A DNA stretch of 64,000 nucleotides from Geothrix fermentans DSM 14018. Lineage in GTDB: Bacteria > Acidobacteriota > Holophagae > Holophagales > Holophagaceae. A program made the position numbers and the translations under genes. Positions within the stretch are counted from its first letter, which is position 1, and every line of letters begins with the position of its first letter. The stretch covers positions 45,714 through 109,713 of the forward strand of contig NZ_AUAU01000016.1 of assembly GCF_000428885.1 (NCBI RefSeq). Reading direction: 5' to 3'. A model generated the notes under the pieces. That model was given only the letters and a program-made list of their open reading frames with translations. It had not been told where the DNA came from and ran no database searches. This document shows, piece by piece, positions 40,315 through 49,225 of the stretch.

Positions 40315-41415
40315 ATGCCAAAGCGGTTCAAGGATGGTCTCGCCAAGTTTGGGGAGGTCTTTCACTACCGGCTTTTGCATCGGGGGAAGCTTTATACGGG
40401 GACGACTCGATGTAGGTCCCTGCCTGCCGCCAAGGAATGGCTGACAGCCTTCCGGGATTCTCTGGCCCTCGGTGATGTGGGTTTGAAGCATCGAGCCATC
40501 CCCACCTTTGGGGAGCTTGTCACAGAGTGGGTGCGGGCGCAGAAGGGCGTTGTAGGCCAGACCCATTGGCACGATGTGCAGGGAACGGTCCATCGACATT
40601 TCAAACCCCTGACCGTCCTCCGGCTGGATGAGGTAACCACAGAGAAGGTCGAAGCGATCCGAACGACCTACCTCCAAACCCGTAGCCCAGGCGGGGCCAA
40701 CAATGTGCTGAAGCATCTCAACCTGCTTTTCTGTTGGGCCATTCATCGTGGCTACATCAAGGAGAAGCCCTACCGCGTGAAGAAGCTCAAGGTTCAGAAA
40801 CGCCCCAGGGCAGTCCTCGGCTCAAACCAGGTGGCCGACTTTCTCCGGGTTGTAGACAAATCCCGGAACCCTCACGTGAAAACGGCGATCAGACTCATGC
40901 TGGGCCTTGGACTTCGAGAAGCCGAGGCCCTCGGAGCAAGATGGGAATGGATAGACTGGGCGCGAAAAATCTACACCCCGGGGCGAACGAAGGGAAAAGA
41001 AGCTGACCCTCTCCCCATCCCAGACTGGCTCCATGAGCATCTCCTGCAAACGACTCAGCCCCAGATGGAAGGCTGGATTCTACCGGCCCCCGATGGAAAA
41101 CCACACCGCCCCAGATTCACCTGTAAGTCCATCGAACGCGCCGGGCGGAAAATTGGTGTCCCCGGTCTCACGCCACATCGAATGCGCGCAACCTTCGCCA
41201 CGCTTCATAGCGAGCATGGGACCCCAATTCAGACCATTCAGCGAATGCTCCGGCACAAACAAGTCGAGACCACGGCGATCTATCTTGAGTCCTCTACCGA
41301 AGCCATGCGATTGGCTCAGGATCGTGTTTCGTCAGGTATGGGGCTAGGAAGTTCGAGTGTGGGCCAGACAGAGAGTGCTTCCAACGTGGAAAGGTTCGTG
41401 AGAGTAGGAGCCTGA
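40315..41415 (+). CDS. int: Tyrosine recombinase / integrase of the island
   Basis: A 366-residue phage-type integrase. An N-terminal arm-binding domain and a SAM-like core-binding domain precede the catalytic domain, which has Arg201 (LGLREAEAL), Lys226 (GRTKGK), the HxxR at His288/Arg291 (TPHRMR), His314 (MLRHKQVETT) and the nucleophile Tyr323 (AIYLES). All are intact. It should catalyse integration at and excision from the tRNA-Arg att cores. The AT-rich 40176-40314 interval upstream probably holds its promoter and arm sites. It is the fourth gene from the right end of the element. Confidence 0.94.
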   Translation: MPKRFKDGLAKFGEVFHYRLLHRGKLYTGTTRCRSLPAAKEWLTAFRDSLALGDVGLKHRAIPTFGELVTEWVRAQKGVVGQTHWHDVQGTVHRHFKPLTVLRLDEVTTEKVEAIRTTYLQTRSPGGANNVLKHLNLLFCWAIHRGYIKEKPYRVKKLKVQKRPRAVLGSNQVADFLRVVDKSRNPHVKTAIRLMLGLGLREAEALGARWEWIDWARKIYTPGRTKGKEADPLPIPDWLHEHLLQTTQPQMEGWILPAPDGKPHRPRFTCKSIERAGRKIGVPGLTPHRMRATFATLHSEHGTPIQTIQRMLRHKQVETTAIYLESSTEAMRLAQDRVSSGMGLGSSSVGQTESASNVERFVRVGA

Positions 41416-41438
41416 CAATCTTACAAGGCTCCCTTGAG

Positions 41439-42602
41439 TTACTTTGCCGAGCCCAGGACTTGAAGGTTTCTAGGGTCGATAAGTTGGTAAAGAGGGGCCT
41501 TTCTTATGATCAGCCCTTCTATTCGAATTATTCGATCACTGTTATGAGCTTGGACTACCTTCTGGTATTCGACCGGGTTCAATACCACTTGTACTCGCCT
41601 AATTTGCTTTGGGATAGGCTCCCACATGATGGTAATCATCCGCTTACGATCTTTTTCGGTTTTTGCAAAATCCCCATATACCTTGTGAAGATCAGAAACC
41701 ACACCCGTCACAACTTGGTACGCAGGGGTTTCCTGTAATTGCAATTGCTTGGAGGCCATTTGGAGAAAAGGTTTTGCCTCAGGGGTGAGGAAGATCGGCT
41801 TGCTGAGAAAGTCAGCTCCTTCCGCCATTTTCCACCGCGAGGACCATTCAAATTCGTACTCTAGTTCCAGATTCGATTGCTTGCCCCAAAGGGATGCCAT
41901 GGAGTCGCAGAGCCTTCGGCTGACGCCAAAATACGATTCCTCGACCAGCGGAGCGATGTCTTTCGATTCTGTAGCTTGAGAGACAGCAGATATCTCTCTA
42001 GCTATTCGTTCGATCACTCTTCGCTCGAAAGGGACCTGTGGAGTTTGGTCGCCTTGATGAATGGCAGTTCCTAAATCCTCCTGGATCGAGTCGGGCAGCG
42101 GAGTGAAAACGGTGAATCCAAAACTCCCTGGAAAAGTATGACCCAGCCTGCTCATCTCCCCGAAGGGTGGAAGCTTAGTCTTCTGCTGCAAGGTCATAGA
42201 TTTCTCTATTCGATTTGCATCATTCCCGATCGAGATAAAGGAATCTAACACCTTTGTTGCTGTTCCAATTGGTATCGAATCTGCACGGCGACTCGGAACC
42301 TTTTTCCGGATGATGTCGGAATTCATTGCGACGAGGTTCTTAGCTAATTGTTCTTTGCTAGATTCGTAGTAGCTTGACAGGACACCCAGTGCCGTTTCAA
42401 TTAGCGGATGGGAGTCAAATACTTCACTCCGAGTCGGAAGTAAAATATTTATTGGTTCTCCAAAATCATCCATTTCAGGTGAAATAAAGCTTTCACACCT
42501 TCGATCATTCGAAGGTTGCTTTCTCCATCCCTTTACTACAAGGTAAGTCCCAAGTTCTTCAGAGCCCACAATCAGGTCGCCAACTCGAACATATGCACTC
42601 AT
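41439..42602 (-). CDS. Hypothetical protein, second gene of putative defence pair
   Basis: A 387-residue protein that I do not recognise. It has no signal peptide or membrane span. The N-terminal 60 residues look like a compact domain (YVRVGDLIVGSEELGTYLVV); the middle is helical and the C-terminus again mixed (RIIRIEGLIIRKAPLYQLID). No Walker, nuclease or kinase motif is clear. Its ATG overlaps the stop of the DUF4365-like gene by four bases (ATGA), so the two are made together. The gene lies beside the integrase, a place where islands often carry defence genes. Codon use is intermediate in GC. Confidence 0.6.
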   Translation of the reverse strand: MSAYVRVGDLIVGSEELGTYLVVKGWRKQPSNDRRCESFISPEMDDFGEPINILLPTRSEVFDSHPLIETALGVLSSYYESSKEQLAKNLVAMNSDIIRKKVPSRRADSIPIGTATKVLDSFISIGNDANRIEKSMTLQQKTKLPPFGEMSRLGHTFPGSFGFTVFTPLPDSIQEDLGTAIHQGDQTPQVPFERRVIERIAREISAVSQATESKDIAPLVEESYFGVSRRLCDSMASLWGKQSNLELEYEFEWSSRWKMAEGADFLSKPIFLTPEAKPFLQMASKQLQLQETPAYQVVTGVVSDLHKVYGDFAKTEKDRKRMITIMWEPIPKQIRRVQVVLNPVEYQKVVQAHNSDRIIRIEGLIIRKAPLYQLIDPRNLQVLGSAK

Positions 42603-43123
42603 GTCAGTGCCTCCCGGCGCTTTACCTTGCCAAGAAGGATGCTCAGTGATTCCGGTGTTACAAGATTCTCCTTAGGAATCTGGAGCCGGTGGAACCCTTT
42701 GTTTGAAGCTAATGAGGTTTCCCCGACAAAATACCAGTAACAGCATTTCCGCATAACAAGCTGTGATTCATCGAAACTTGTCCAGGCATCGGAATCAGGT
42801 GGCAAGCAATACAGCAATAAGATAATTTGTGAAAAATGCAGGCTGTTTTGGTGAGCCATCTTGTTAAAGGCTTGTCGAGTGATCTTGTATTCAATGAATG
42901 GGCCTGTATCCCGCCATTTACGTGTGGACTTCAACTGATAGTGGAGTTCACAACCTGTCGGTACTGGCCTCCCTCCCATCATTGTCAGAAGAGAAAACCG
43001 GCCATCGATTCCGTAGTCGTACACATCTTCTTGAATAGGGCCGAGGTTGACCCTTACCCGACTGGCGAGTGCGTGAACATAGGCTCTGTTCAGCATTTCC
43101 ATCGAATGCGGTTCGGTGATCAC
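42599..43123 (-). CDS. DUF4365-like PD-(D/E)xK nuclease-type protein, first gene of putative defence pair
   Basis: A 174-residue protein with the DUF4365 pattern: NRAYVHALASRVRVN, then DVYDYGIDGRFSLL, then CELHYQLKSTRKW. The Asp40 in YGIDG and the E/Q-x-K of ELHYQLKS (Glu59, Gln63, Lys65) fit a PD-(D/E)xK nuclease core. DUF4365 proteins are common in defence islands and next to restriction-like genes. The GTG start has AAGGGAG seven bases upstream; an ATG at 43102 is an alternative. Its stop overlaps the start of the 387-residue gene. Confidence 0.72.
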   Translation of the reverse strand: MITEPHSMEMLNRAYVHALASRVRVNLGPIQEDVYDYGIDGRFSLLTMMGGRPVPTGCELHYQLKSTRKWRDTGPFIEYKITRQAFNKMAHQNSLHFSQIILLLYCLPPDSDAWTSFDESQLVMRKCCYWYFVGETSLASNKGFHRLQIPKENLVTPESLSILLGKVKRREALT

Positions 43124-43584
43124 CGAGGGACTCCCTTGGGCTTGGGCTGGCTGGAGCGTAACAACCCGGACCTTCCATCGGCAAGCGGGGCGTGTGCCCT
43201 CACCCTTGTTTCAGATCGACCCCTTGAGGTTTCTCAGGGCCAACTTTTCGAGGCGGGTATGCGGGCAAATCGCCCTGACACAGGACAAACTTGAAAATCG
43301 CGCCAAGTGGAGTTCATACAAGTCCACCGAAACAAACGGTTGATCCTCAGTGAACCTTGGCTTCCTTAGCCAACGGGCTGAATTCGGAGGCCGCCGAAGG
43401 ACTCTGAGGAGGGGGTTCCTGGTCCTCAGATCGCCGGGCACCTCGAAGCATGAACGGTGAACCTCGTTGTCAAATTCGTCTCCAAATCGGCGCAAACTGG
43501 CGCCTGCATTGGGCTCTTGGATGGCATGGGAAGCGTCTTGCGCCCACTTGTTGCCGACGGGGGGCATCGAACCTGAAAGAATTA
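43124..43584. other. Right-end island interval without a supported gene
   Basis: About 460 bases between the DUF4365-like gene and the tRNA-side terminator. Open frames on both strands (for example 43211-43603 minus) lack ribosome sites and recognisable domains. It probably contains the promoter of the nuclease pair and integrase arm sites, which I cannot pinpoint. Confidence 0.5.
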
Positions 43585-43613
43585 AGCCCTCCAGATTCAT
43601 CATCTAGAGGGCT
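43585..43613 (-). terminator. Element-supplied terminator after tRNA-Arg
   Basis: AGCCCTC pairs with GAGGGCT across a partly self-complementary loop (GAT/ATC). On the minus strand it is followed by TAATTCTTTC. It replaces the host terminator lost to the left end on integration. Confidence 0.65.
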
Positions 43614-43620
43614 CATCTGT

Positions 43621-43697
43621 TGGTGTACCCGACTGGAATCGAACCAGCGACCTTTGGCTTCGGAGGCCAACGCTCTATCCAACTGAGCTACGGGTAC
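43621..43697 (-). tRNA. tRNA-Arg(CCG), attR-side copy
   Basis: A 77-nt tRNA with encoded CCA and a fully paired acceptor stem (GTACCCG with CGGGTAC). The D-arm is GCTCAGTTGGATAGAGC, the anticodon loop CTCCGAA (anticodon CCG) and the T-arm CTGGTTCGATTCCAG. A good promoter lies upstream on the chromosomal side, so this is the copy most likely expressed. Its 3' part comes from the element. Confidence 0.95.
43639..43681. repeat. att core repeat, right (attR)
   Basis: Identical over 43 bases to 31607-31649, with divergent sequence on both sides. Confidence 0.85.
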
Positions 43698-43708
43698 TGC
43701 GGCCTTCC

Positions 43709-43737
43709 ATCATGCCTTCGATCAGGCATGGGTTCAA
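43709..43737 (-). promoter_or_regulatory. Promoter of tRNA-Arg (attR copy)
   Basis: On the minus strand, TTGAAC and CATGAT are spaced by 17 bases, with the -10 eleven bases before the mature tRNA 5' end. This position fits a short tRNA leader. Confidence 0.55.
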
Positions 43738-43794
43738 GGTTGGGGCTCCGGGACGTGGATTCTCACGCCCCGTGGTATCGGAGGCCAACGACCC

Positions 43795-44586
43795 TCAGCC
43801 CGGCCCGGCCACGGTGCGCCGGCGGACGCTGCCGTTGGCCTGGGCGAAGTAGCGGCGGACGCCCCGGGTGATGGCGTCGGCCACCTTGGCGCGGAAGGCC
43901 GCGTCCTTGAGCTTGGCCTCCTCCTTGGGATTGGAGATGAAGGCCACCTCCACGAGGACCGCGGGCATGGCGGCGCCACGCAGGACGATGAAGGGGGCCT
44001 GCTTGACGCCGCGTTCCTTGATGCCCGCCAGGCGGTTCAGCTGGCCCTGGATGGCAACGGCCAGCCGCTCGGAGTCCTGGAGAAAGGCCTTCTGGGCCAG
44101 GTCGTCCAGGATGCTCGCCACCACGCTGTCCGCACTGGGGGGGGCCTCCCCGGCCCCGGCGTTCTCCGCGGCCACCACCTCGTCGTCATCCCCCTTCCCC
44201 AGGCTCAGGAAGTAGACCTCCGAGCCCTTGGCGGACCGGGTGCGCGCGGCGTTCAGGTGGAGGCTGATGAAGAGGTCCGCACCCTGGGCATTGGCGGTCT
44301 TGGCCCGGTCCCAGAGGGGGATGAAGGTGTCGTCTCCGCGGGTGAGGATGGCCTCGAAGCCCGCGGCCTCGAGCCGGGTCGCCACGGCCCGGCCGATCTC
44401 CAGGGCAGCCGCCTTCTCCTTCAGCCCCTTGGGACCCTTGGCCCCGCTGTCGTCGCCGCCATGCCCGGGATCCACCATGACCTTCAGGCGCGGGGGATGG
44501 ACCGCGGCGCCCGCGGGTTTGGGACTTTGGCCCCAGGACAGTAGGCTGAAGGTGGCGAGCGGCAGGATGCTCAGGAGTCGGATCAT
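43795..44586 (-). CDS. N-acetylmuramoyl-L-alanine amidase (AmiC/AmiA type)
   Basis: A 263-residue secreted peptidoglycan amidase with a Sec signal peptide ([20 protein letters not shown]). The Amidase_3 domain has [16 protein letters not shown] with the zinc-binding His, the second metal ligand region [20 protein letters not shown] and the C-terminal [17 protein letters not shown] with the catalytic Glu. It cleaves the amide between MurNAc and the stem peptide during cell separation. It contains a long insertion (roughly residues 135-180) that may be the autoinhibitory helix. Its ATG overlaps the hisS ATG on the opposite strand (CATG), so the two genes share a bidirectional start region. Confidence 0.93.
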   Translation of the reverse strand: MIRLLSILPLATFSLLSWGQSPKPAGAAVHPPRLKVMVDPGHGGDDSGAKGPKGLKEKAAALEIGRAVATRLEAAGFEAILTRGDDTFIPLWDRAKTANAQGADLFISLHLNAARTRSAKGSEVYFLSLGKGDDDEVVAAENAGAGEAPPSADSVVASILDDLAQKAFLQDSERLAVAIQGQLNRLAGIKERGVKQAPFIVLRGAAMPAVLVEVAFISNPKEEAKLKDAAFRAKVADAITRGVRRYFAQANGSVRRRTVAGPG

Positions 44587-45832
44587 GGCCCAGTCGGTGA
44601 AAGGCATGCGGGATCTGTTCGGGGCGGAGCTGCGCTGGTTCCAGCATATCGAGGAAACCGCCCGACGCGTGTTCGGCCGCCACGGCTACGGGGAGATCCG
44701 CACGCCGATCCTCGAGGAACTCGATGTCTTCAAACGCAGCGTAGGGGAAAGTTCCGACATCGTGAACAAGGAGATGTACGAGTTCACGGACCGGGGCGGC
44801 CGCCAGGTCGTCATGCGCCCGGAGAACACCGCCGGCGTGGTGCGGGCCGCCATCCAGCACAAGCTGCTGGCCTCCAGCGATCCCGTGTTGCTCTACTACA
44901 TCGGCCAGCAGTTCCGCTACGAGCGCATGCAGACCGGCCGCTACCGCCAGTTCTGGCAGATCGGCGCCGAGAGCTTCGGCGTGGCCACGCCCGAGAGCGA
45001 GGCAGAGAGCCTGCTCATGCTCCACAGCTTCCTGAAGGAACTGGGGCTGAAGCAGATGGTCTTCTCCATCAACAGCGTGGGCACGCCCGAGTCGCGGCCC
45101 GCGTTCTATGAGGCCTTCCGGGCCTTCTTCGCCGAACGTCAGGATCGGTTCTGTTCCGACTGCCACCGGCGGATCCAGTCCAATCCGCTGCGCGTATTGG
45201 ACTGCAAGAATGAAAGCTGTCAGGCGGCTTTGGAGGGCCACCCGGTCATCACGGACTACCTGGACGAGGGCTCAGCGAAGCACCACGCGCGGCTGAAGGT
45301 CCTGCTCACGGAGCTGGGGATTCCCTTCGAGGAGAATCCCCGCCTGGTGCGCGGCCTGGACTACTACACCCGCACGGCCTTCGAGCTGCTCAGCTCCGAC
45401 CTCGGCGCCCAGAGCGCCCTGCTGGGCGGCGGGCGCTACGACCTGCTGGTGAAGCACCTGGGCGGCCCCGATGTGCCCGCCTTCGGCTGGGCCATCGGCC
45501 TGGACCGCCTGGCCATGGTGCTGCAGCAGATCCGCGGCGAGGCCCCGCACGCCGCGCCCGCCCTGCTCATCCCCCTGGGCGAGCGGGCCACGGGGGAGGC
45601 CTTCAAGCTGGCGCGCCGGCTCTGGGACGCGGGCCTGGCCCTGCAACTGGAGACCCGGGGCGGAGCCCTCAAGAAGGCCATGGCCACGGCCAACCGCACC
45701 GGCGTGCAAACCGTGCTCATCCTGGGCGACGGCGAGCTCGACGGTGGCACCCTCACCGTCAAGCACATGGCCACCGGGGAGCAGGAGAGCTGGCCGCTGG
45801 CCGAGGTGGCCGCCCGGCTGGCCAAATCCTGA
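44585..45832 (+). CDS. hisS: Histidine-tRNA ligase
   Basis: A 415-residue class II synthetase that charges tRNA-His. The N-terminus SVKGMRDLFGAELRWFQHIE and GYGEIRTPILEELDVFKRSV are family motif 1; MRPENTAGVVRA and QQFRYERMQTGRYRQFWQIG form motif 2. LVRGLDYYTRTAFE and GGGRYDLL are the histidine-binding HisA motifs, and FGWAIGLDRLAM is motif 3. A C-terminal anticodon domain completes it. AGGAG lies eight bases before the ATG, inside the divergent amidase gene; the starts of the two genes overlap. Confidence 0.97.
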   Translation: MAQSVKGMRDLFGAELRWFQHIEETARRVFGRHGYGEIRTPILEELDVFKRSVGESSDIVNKEMYEFTDRGGRQVVMRPENTAGVVRAAIQHKLLASSDPVLLYYIGQQFRYERMQTGRYRQFWQIGAESFGVATPESEAESLLMLHSFLKELGLKQMVFSINSVGTPESRPAFYEAFRAFFAERQDRFCSDCHRRIQSNPLRVLDCKNESCQAALEGHPVITDYLDEGSAKHHARLKVLLTELGIPFEENPRLVRGLDYYTRTAFELLSSDLGAQSALLGGGRYDLLVKHLGGPDVPAFGWAIGLDRLAMVLQQIRGEAPHAAPALLIPLGERATGEAFKLARRLWDAGLALQLETRGGALKKAMATANRTGVQTVLILGDGELDGGTLTVKHMATGEQESWPLAEVAARLAKS

Positions 45833-45966
45833 CTGGCATGGTAAGGTAATCCCTTCGTGATCGCAGGCGACCCCGGTCTCCGCCTCTTCTCAGTCCGAAT
45901 ACCCCCTTTTCCGCCCTGACCGGGCCCCCGGACACCTTCCGCGGGCGGGCCCTTCCAGGAGCGACC

Positions 45967-47265
45967 ATGTCCTTCGAAACCCTCGGGCTGATGCCCGAGC
46001 TGCTGCGCGCTGTGCGCGAGCAGGGCTACGAAACCCCCACCCCCGTCCAGGCCCAGGCCATCCCCCTGGTGCTGGAGGGCCGCGACCTGCTGGCCCGGGC
46101 CCAGACCGGCACCGGCAAGACCGCGGGCTTCACCCTCCCGATGCTCCAGCGCCTGGCGCCCCAGGCGAGCACCTCGGCCTCGCCGGCCCGCCACCCCATC
46201 CGCGCCCTCATCCTCACGCCCACCCGCGAGCTGGCCCTGCAGGTGGAGGAGAGCGTCCGCGCCTACGGCAAGCACATCCCCCTGCGCTCCACCACCATCT
46301 TCGGCGGCGTGAACATCAATCCCCAGACCAAGGCCCTCCGCGCGGGTGTCGAGATCCTGGTGGCCACCCCCGGCCGCCTGCTGGACCACCACCAGCAGGG
46401 CAACCTCAACTTCAGCCAGCTCGAGGTGGTGGTGCTGGACGAGGCGGACCGCATGCTCGACATGGGCTTCATCCGCGACATCCAGAAGATCATCGCCCTG
46501 CTGCCCGCCAACCGGCAGACCCTGCTGTTCTCCGCCACCTTCACGGACGAGATCAAGCAGCTGGCGTCCAAGTTCCTCAAGAACCCCGCCTCAGTGCAGA
46601 TCACGCCCCAGAACACCGCCGCCGAGCTCGTGCGCCAGGTGGTCCATCCCGTGGACCGGGAGCGCAAGCGGGCCCTGCTGGCGCACATCATCCAGACCCG
46701 CAAGCTCGAGCAAGTGCTGGTCTTCACCCGCACCAAGCACGGCGCCAACCGGCTCTCCGAGCAGCTCGACAAGGACGGCATCTCGTCCATGGCCATCCAC
46801 GGCAACAAGAGCCAGCCCCAGCGCATCAAGGCCCTGGAGGACTTCAAGAAGGGCGCGGTCCGCGTCCTCGTGGCCACGGACATCGCGGCCCGCGGCCTGG
46901 ACATCGACCAGCTGCCCCATGTGGTGAACTACGAGCTGCCCCAGGTGCCCGAGGACTACATCCACCGCATCGGCCGCACGGGCCGCGCCGGCGCCGAGGG
47001 CGAGGCCCTGTCCCTGGTCTGCGTGGACGAGCACAAGCTGCTGCGCGACATCGAGAAACTCCTGCGCAAGGAGCTGCCCAAGGACGTGATCCAGGGCTAC
47101 GCCCCGGACCCCAGCATCCCCGCCGAGCCCATCCAGACCGGGCGCCAGGGGGGTGGGGGCGGGCGGGGCCGCGGCCCTGCCCGGGGACCGCGCCCCAGCG
47201 CCGGCCAGCCTCCCCGCGGCGAGCGGGGCCGCCATCCCGCCCGTCCCAGCTCCCGGGGGAAGTAG
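45967..47265 (+). CDS. rhlE: DEAD-box RNA helicase, RhlE type
   Basis: A 432-residue RNA helicase. It has AQTGTGKT (motif I), PTRELA (Ia), TPGR (Ib), VLDEADRML (II, DEAD), FSATF (III), and in the second RecA domain [24 protein letters not shown] and [10 protein letters not shown] (VI). The Q-motif [12 protein letters not shown] is complete. A Gly/Arg/Pro-rich tail (from about 375) would bind RNA. RhlE-like enzymes assist ribosome assembly and mRNA turnover, often in cold. The 134-base leader before it may carry a regulated 5' UTR; I see no clear element in it. Confidence 0.95.
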   Translation: MSFETLGLMPELLRAVREQGYETPTPVQAQAIPLVLEGRDLLARAQTGTGKTAGFTLPMLQRLAPQASTSASPARHPIRALILTPTRELALQVEESVRAYGKHIPLRSTTIFGGVNINPQTKALRAGVEILVATPGRLLDHHQQGNLNFSQLEVVVLDEADRMLDMGFIRDIQKIIALLPANRQTLLFSATFTDEIKQLASKFLKNPASVQITPQNTAAELVRQVVHPVDRERKRALLAHIIQTRKLEQVLVFTRTKHGANRLSEQLDKDGISSMAIHGNKSQPQRIKALEDFKKGAVRVLVATDIAARGLDIDQLPHVVNYELPQVPEDYIHRIGRTGRAGAEGEALSLVCVDEHKLLRDIEKLLRKELPKDVIQGYAPDPSIPAEPIQTGRQGGGGGRGRGPARGPRPSAGQPPRGERGRHPARPSSRGK

Positions 47266-47351
47266 CCTCCCGGGGACAGGGGACGCCCACGGGCATTAAA
47301 TTGACGTATACCCCTTGACACGAGGGTAGTGCCGACGCAGCATTGTTGCTT

Positions 47352-47846
47352 ATGCAAGAACATGCCGCCGACCCCCTCTCTGACGCTGGCCTCGGAACCC
47401 TGGCCGCCGCCGTCCGGCGCGTCCTCAAGCAGGTGATCTGGGCCCGCCTGACGCCCTATGGCCTGAGCCCCCAGCAGTTCTGGGTGATCCTCGTGCTCCT
47501 GGAGAAGGGCCCCTCCTCCCTCCACCCGCTGGCCCAGCAGGTGTGGATGGACGACCCCACCGCCAGCCGCGTGGTGAAGGCCATGGTGGGCCGGGGGTGG
47601 CTGACCACCAAGCCGGACCCCCGCCACGGGCGCCGCATCCTCATCGACATCGCCCCCAGCGCCCTGCCCATGGCCCGGGAGCTCCAGGGCCTCTCCACGG
47701 AGATCCGCGCGGCCATGGTCGCCGGCCTCTCCGCCGAACAGCAGGAGATGATGCAGGGCGGCCTCCGCACCATGATCGGCAACCTGGAGGGGATGTACCT
47801 GGCCGCCGCCCAGGTTTCCACCCGGGACAAGGCCCCGGTGCCATGA
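47352..47846 (+). CDS. MarR family transcriptional regulator
   Basis: A 164-residue winged-helix regulator. The DNA-binding core is [20 protein letters not shown] with [20 protein letters not shown] and the wing [16 protein letters not shown]. The helices at both ends make the dimer. It stands 184 bases ahead of the RND efflux operon on the same strand, so it is probably the repressor or activator of that operon, responding to a phenolic or drug ligand. The first in-frame codons (two TTG and one CTT) lack support; the ATG at 47352 is used, without a clear ribosome site. Confidence 0.9.
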   Translation: MQEHAADPLSDAGLGTLAAAVRRVLKQVIWARLTPYGLSPQQFWVILVLLEKGPSSLHPLAQQVWMDDPTASRVVKAMVGRGWLTTKPDPRHGRRILIDIAPSALPMARELQGLSTEIRAAMVAGLSAEQQEMMQGGLRTMIGNLEGMYLAAAQVSTRDKAPVP

Positions 47847-48030
47847 CCGCGCCCCGGCGGGGTACCATCATCACAGCCGCCGCAGCGGTCCCGCCCGCCT
47901 CCGCACCACCCCAGCCGGCCGAGCGCCTGGTCGGGATCTCTGCCTGAAGGCCCACGTCCAGACACGCCAGGCCCGGTGCATCCGTGCCCCGCCCCTCCGA
48001 CCCCCGCTCGAAAAGGCCTCGACTCACGCC

Positions 48031-49221
48031 ATGGACGCCACCGACCCGATCCCGTCCCACCTTTCCGGCGCCGGCCGCCCCATCCTTCTGCGCGGATGGC
48101 GCCTCTGGGCCCTCCTGGCCGCCGCCGCGGCCGTCGCCCTGGCCCTCCTGGCCCGGGGCGGGAAGAAGCCAGCCGCCGCGAATCCCGCGGGCGGACGGCC
48201 CGTGCCCGTGGTGGTGGCCACGGCCCGGAAGGGGGACATGCCCGTGAGCCTCACGGGCCTCGGCACCGTCACCGCCCTGAACACCGTGACCGTGAAGAGC
48301 CGGGTGGATGGCCAGCTGGTGCGCGTGGCCTTCGCCGAGGGGCAGATGGTGCGCCAGGGCGACCTCCTGGCGGAGATCGACCCCCGGCCCTTCCAGGTCC
48401 AGCTCATGCAGGCCGAGGGTCAGCTGGCCAAGGACCGGGCCGCCTTCCAGAATGCGCAGGCGGACCTGAAGCGCCTCCAGGGCCTGGTGGCCCAGGGCAT
48501 CATCTCCCGCCAGCAGCTCGACACCCAGAGCTCCTCCGTCGCCCAGTACGAGGCCACCCTCAAGGCGGACCAGGCCCAGGTGGAGAGCGCCAAGCTGAAC
48601 CTGACCTACAGCCGCATCACAGCGCCCATCGCCGGCCGCGTGGGCCTCCGCCAGGTGGACGCCGGCAACATGATCCGGGCCTCGGACGCCAACGGCCTGG
48701 CGGTCATCGCGCCCATCCAGCCCATCAACGTGCTCTTCTCGGTCCCCGCGGACAGCATCCAGAGGGTGCTCGGCCGGACCGCCAAGGGCGGCAGGCTGCC
48801 GGTGGAGGCCTGGGACCGCGACCTCAAGACCCGCATCGCCACGGGCTCCCTCGCGGCCGTCGACAACCAGGTGGATCCCGCCACGGGCACCGTCCGCCTC
48901 AAGGCCCTGTTCACCAACGAGGACCGGACCCTCTTCCCCAACCAGTTCGTGAATGCCCGCCTGCTGGTGGACACCCTCCACCAGGTGGTGATCGTGCCCA
49001 CGGCCGCTGTGCAGCGCAGCCCCCAGGGCGCCTTCGTCTATGTGGCGAAGGCCGACGCCACTGCGGAGATGCGCACCATCGAGGTGCTCGCCACCGATGG
49101 CGACGACACCGCACTCAAGCAGGGCGTGGCCCCCGGCGAGACCGTGATCACCGACGGCCTCGAGAAGCTCCGCCCCGGCAGCAAGGTCGCCCTGCCCAAG
49201 CCCCCGGCCGCGAAGGGCTGA
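48031..49221 (+). CDS. mdtA: RND efflux periplasmic adaptor (MdtA-like)
   Basis: A 396-residue membrane fusion protein. An N-terminal membrane anchor ([20 protein letters not shown]) precedes the biotinyl-lipoyl halves ([20 protein letters not shown] and [20 protein letters not shown]) that bracket a coiled-coil hairpin (about 115-185). A beta-barrel and a membrane-proximal domain follow. It bridges the inner-membrane pumps at 49226 and 52416 to an outer-membrane channel. MdtA is the best match because two RND pump genes follow, as in the mdtABC operon. No TolC gene is adjacent. Confidence 0.9.
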   Translation: MDATDPIPSHLSGAGRPILLRGWRLWALLAAAAAVALALLARGGKKPAAANPAGGRPVPVVVATARKGDMPVSLTGLGTVTALNTVTVKSRVDGQLVRVAFAEGQMVRQGDLLAEIDPRPFQVQLMQAEGQLAKDRAAFQNAQADLKRLQGLVAQGIISRQQLDTQSSSVAQYEATLKADQAQVESAKLNLTYSRITAPIAGRVGLRQVDAGNMIRASDANGLAVIAPIQPINVLFSVPADSIQRVLGRTAKGGRLPVEAWDRDLKTRIATGSLAAVDNQVDPATGTVRLKALFTNEDRTLFPNQFVNARLLVDTLHQVVIVPTAAVQRSPQGAFVYVAKADATAEMRTIEVLATDGDDTALKQGVAPGETVITDGLEKLRPGSKVALPKPPAAKG

Positions 49222-49225
49222 CCCC

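Larger units (their letters stand above)
31607..43681. mobile_element. Integrative element in tRNA-Arg(CCG), about 12 kb
   Basis: The segment between the two 43-base identical tRNA cores holds an integrase next to the right end, a primase/helicase, XRE regulators and accessory genes. Its base composition departs from the chromosome, most obviously in the AT-rich 31.7-33.1 kb part. No capsid, terminase, relaxase or conjugation genes are present. It is therefore either a satellite-like or a simple integrative island rather than a full prophage or ICE. The upstream chromosome-type promoter remains with the right-hand tRNA copy. Confidence 0.85.

Noticed and set aside
43211..43603. 130-residue minus-strand frame near the right att site
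   Set aside because: No ribosome site, no recognisable domain, and it runs into the tRNA-side terminator.
43621..43697. Two independent tRNA-Arg genes rather than att-derived copies
   Set aside because: The identical 43-base core with differing flanks, the integrase next to it and the compositional break between the copies favour integration.
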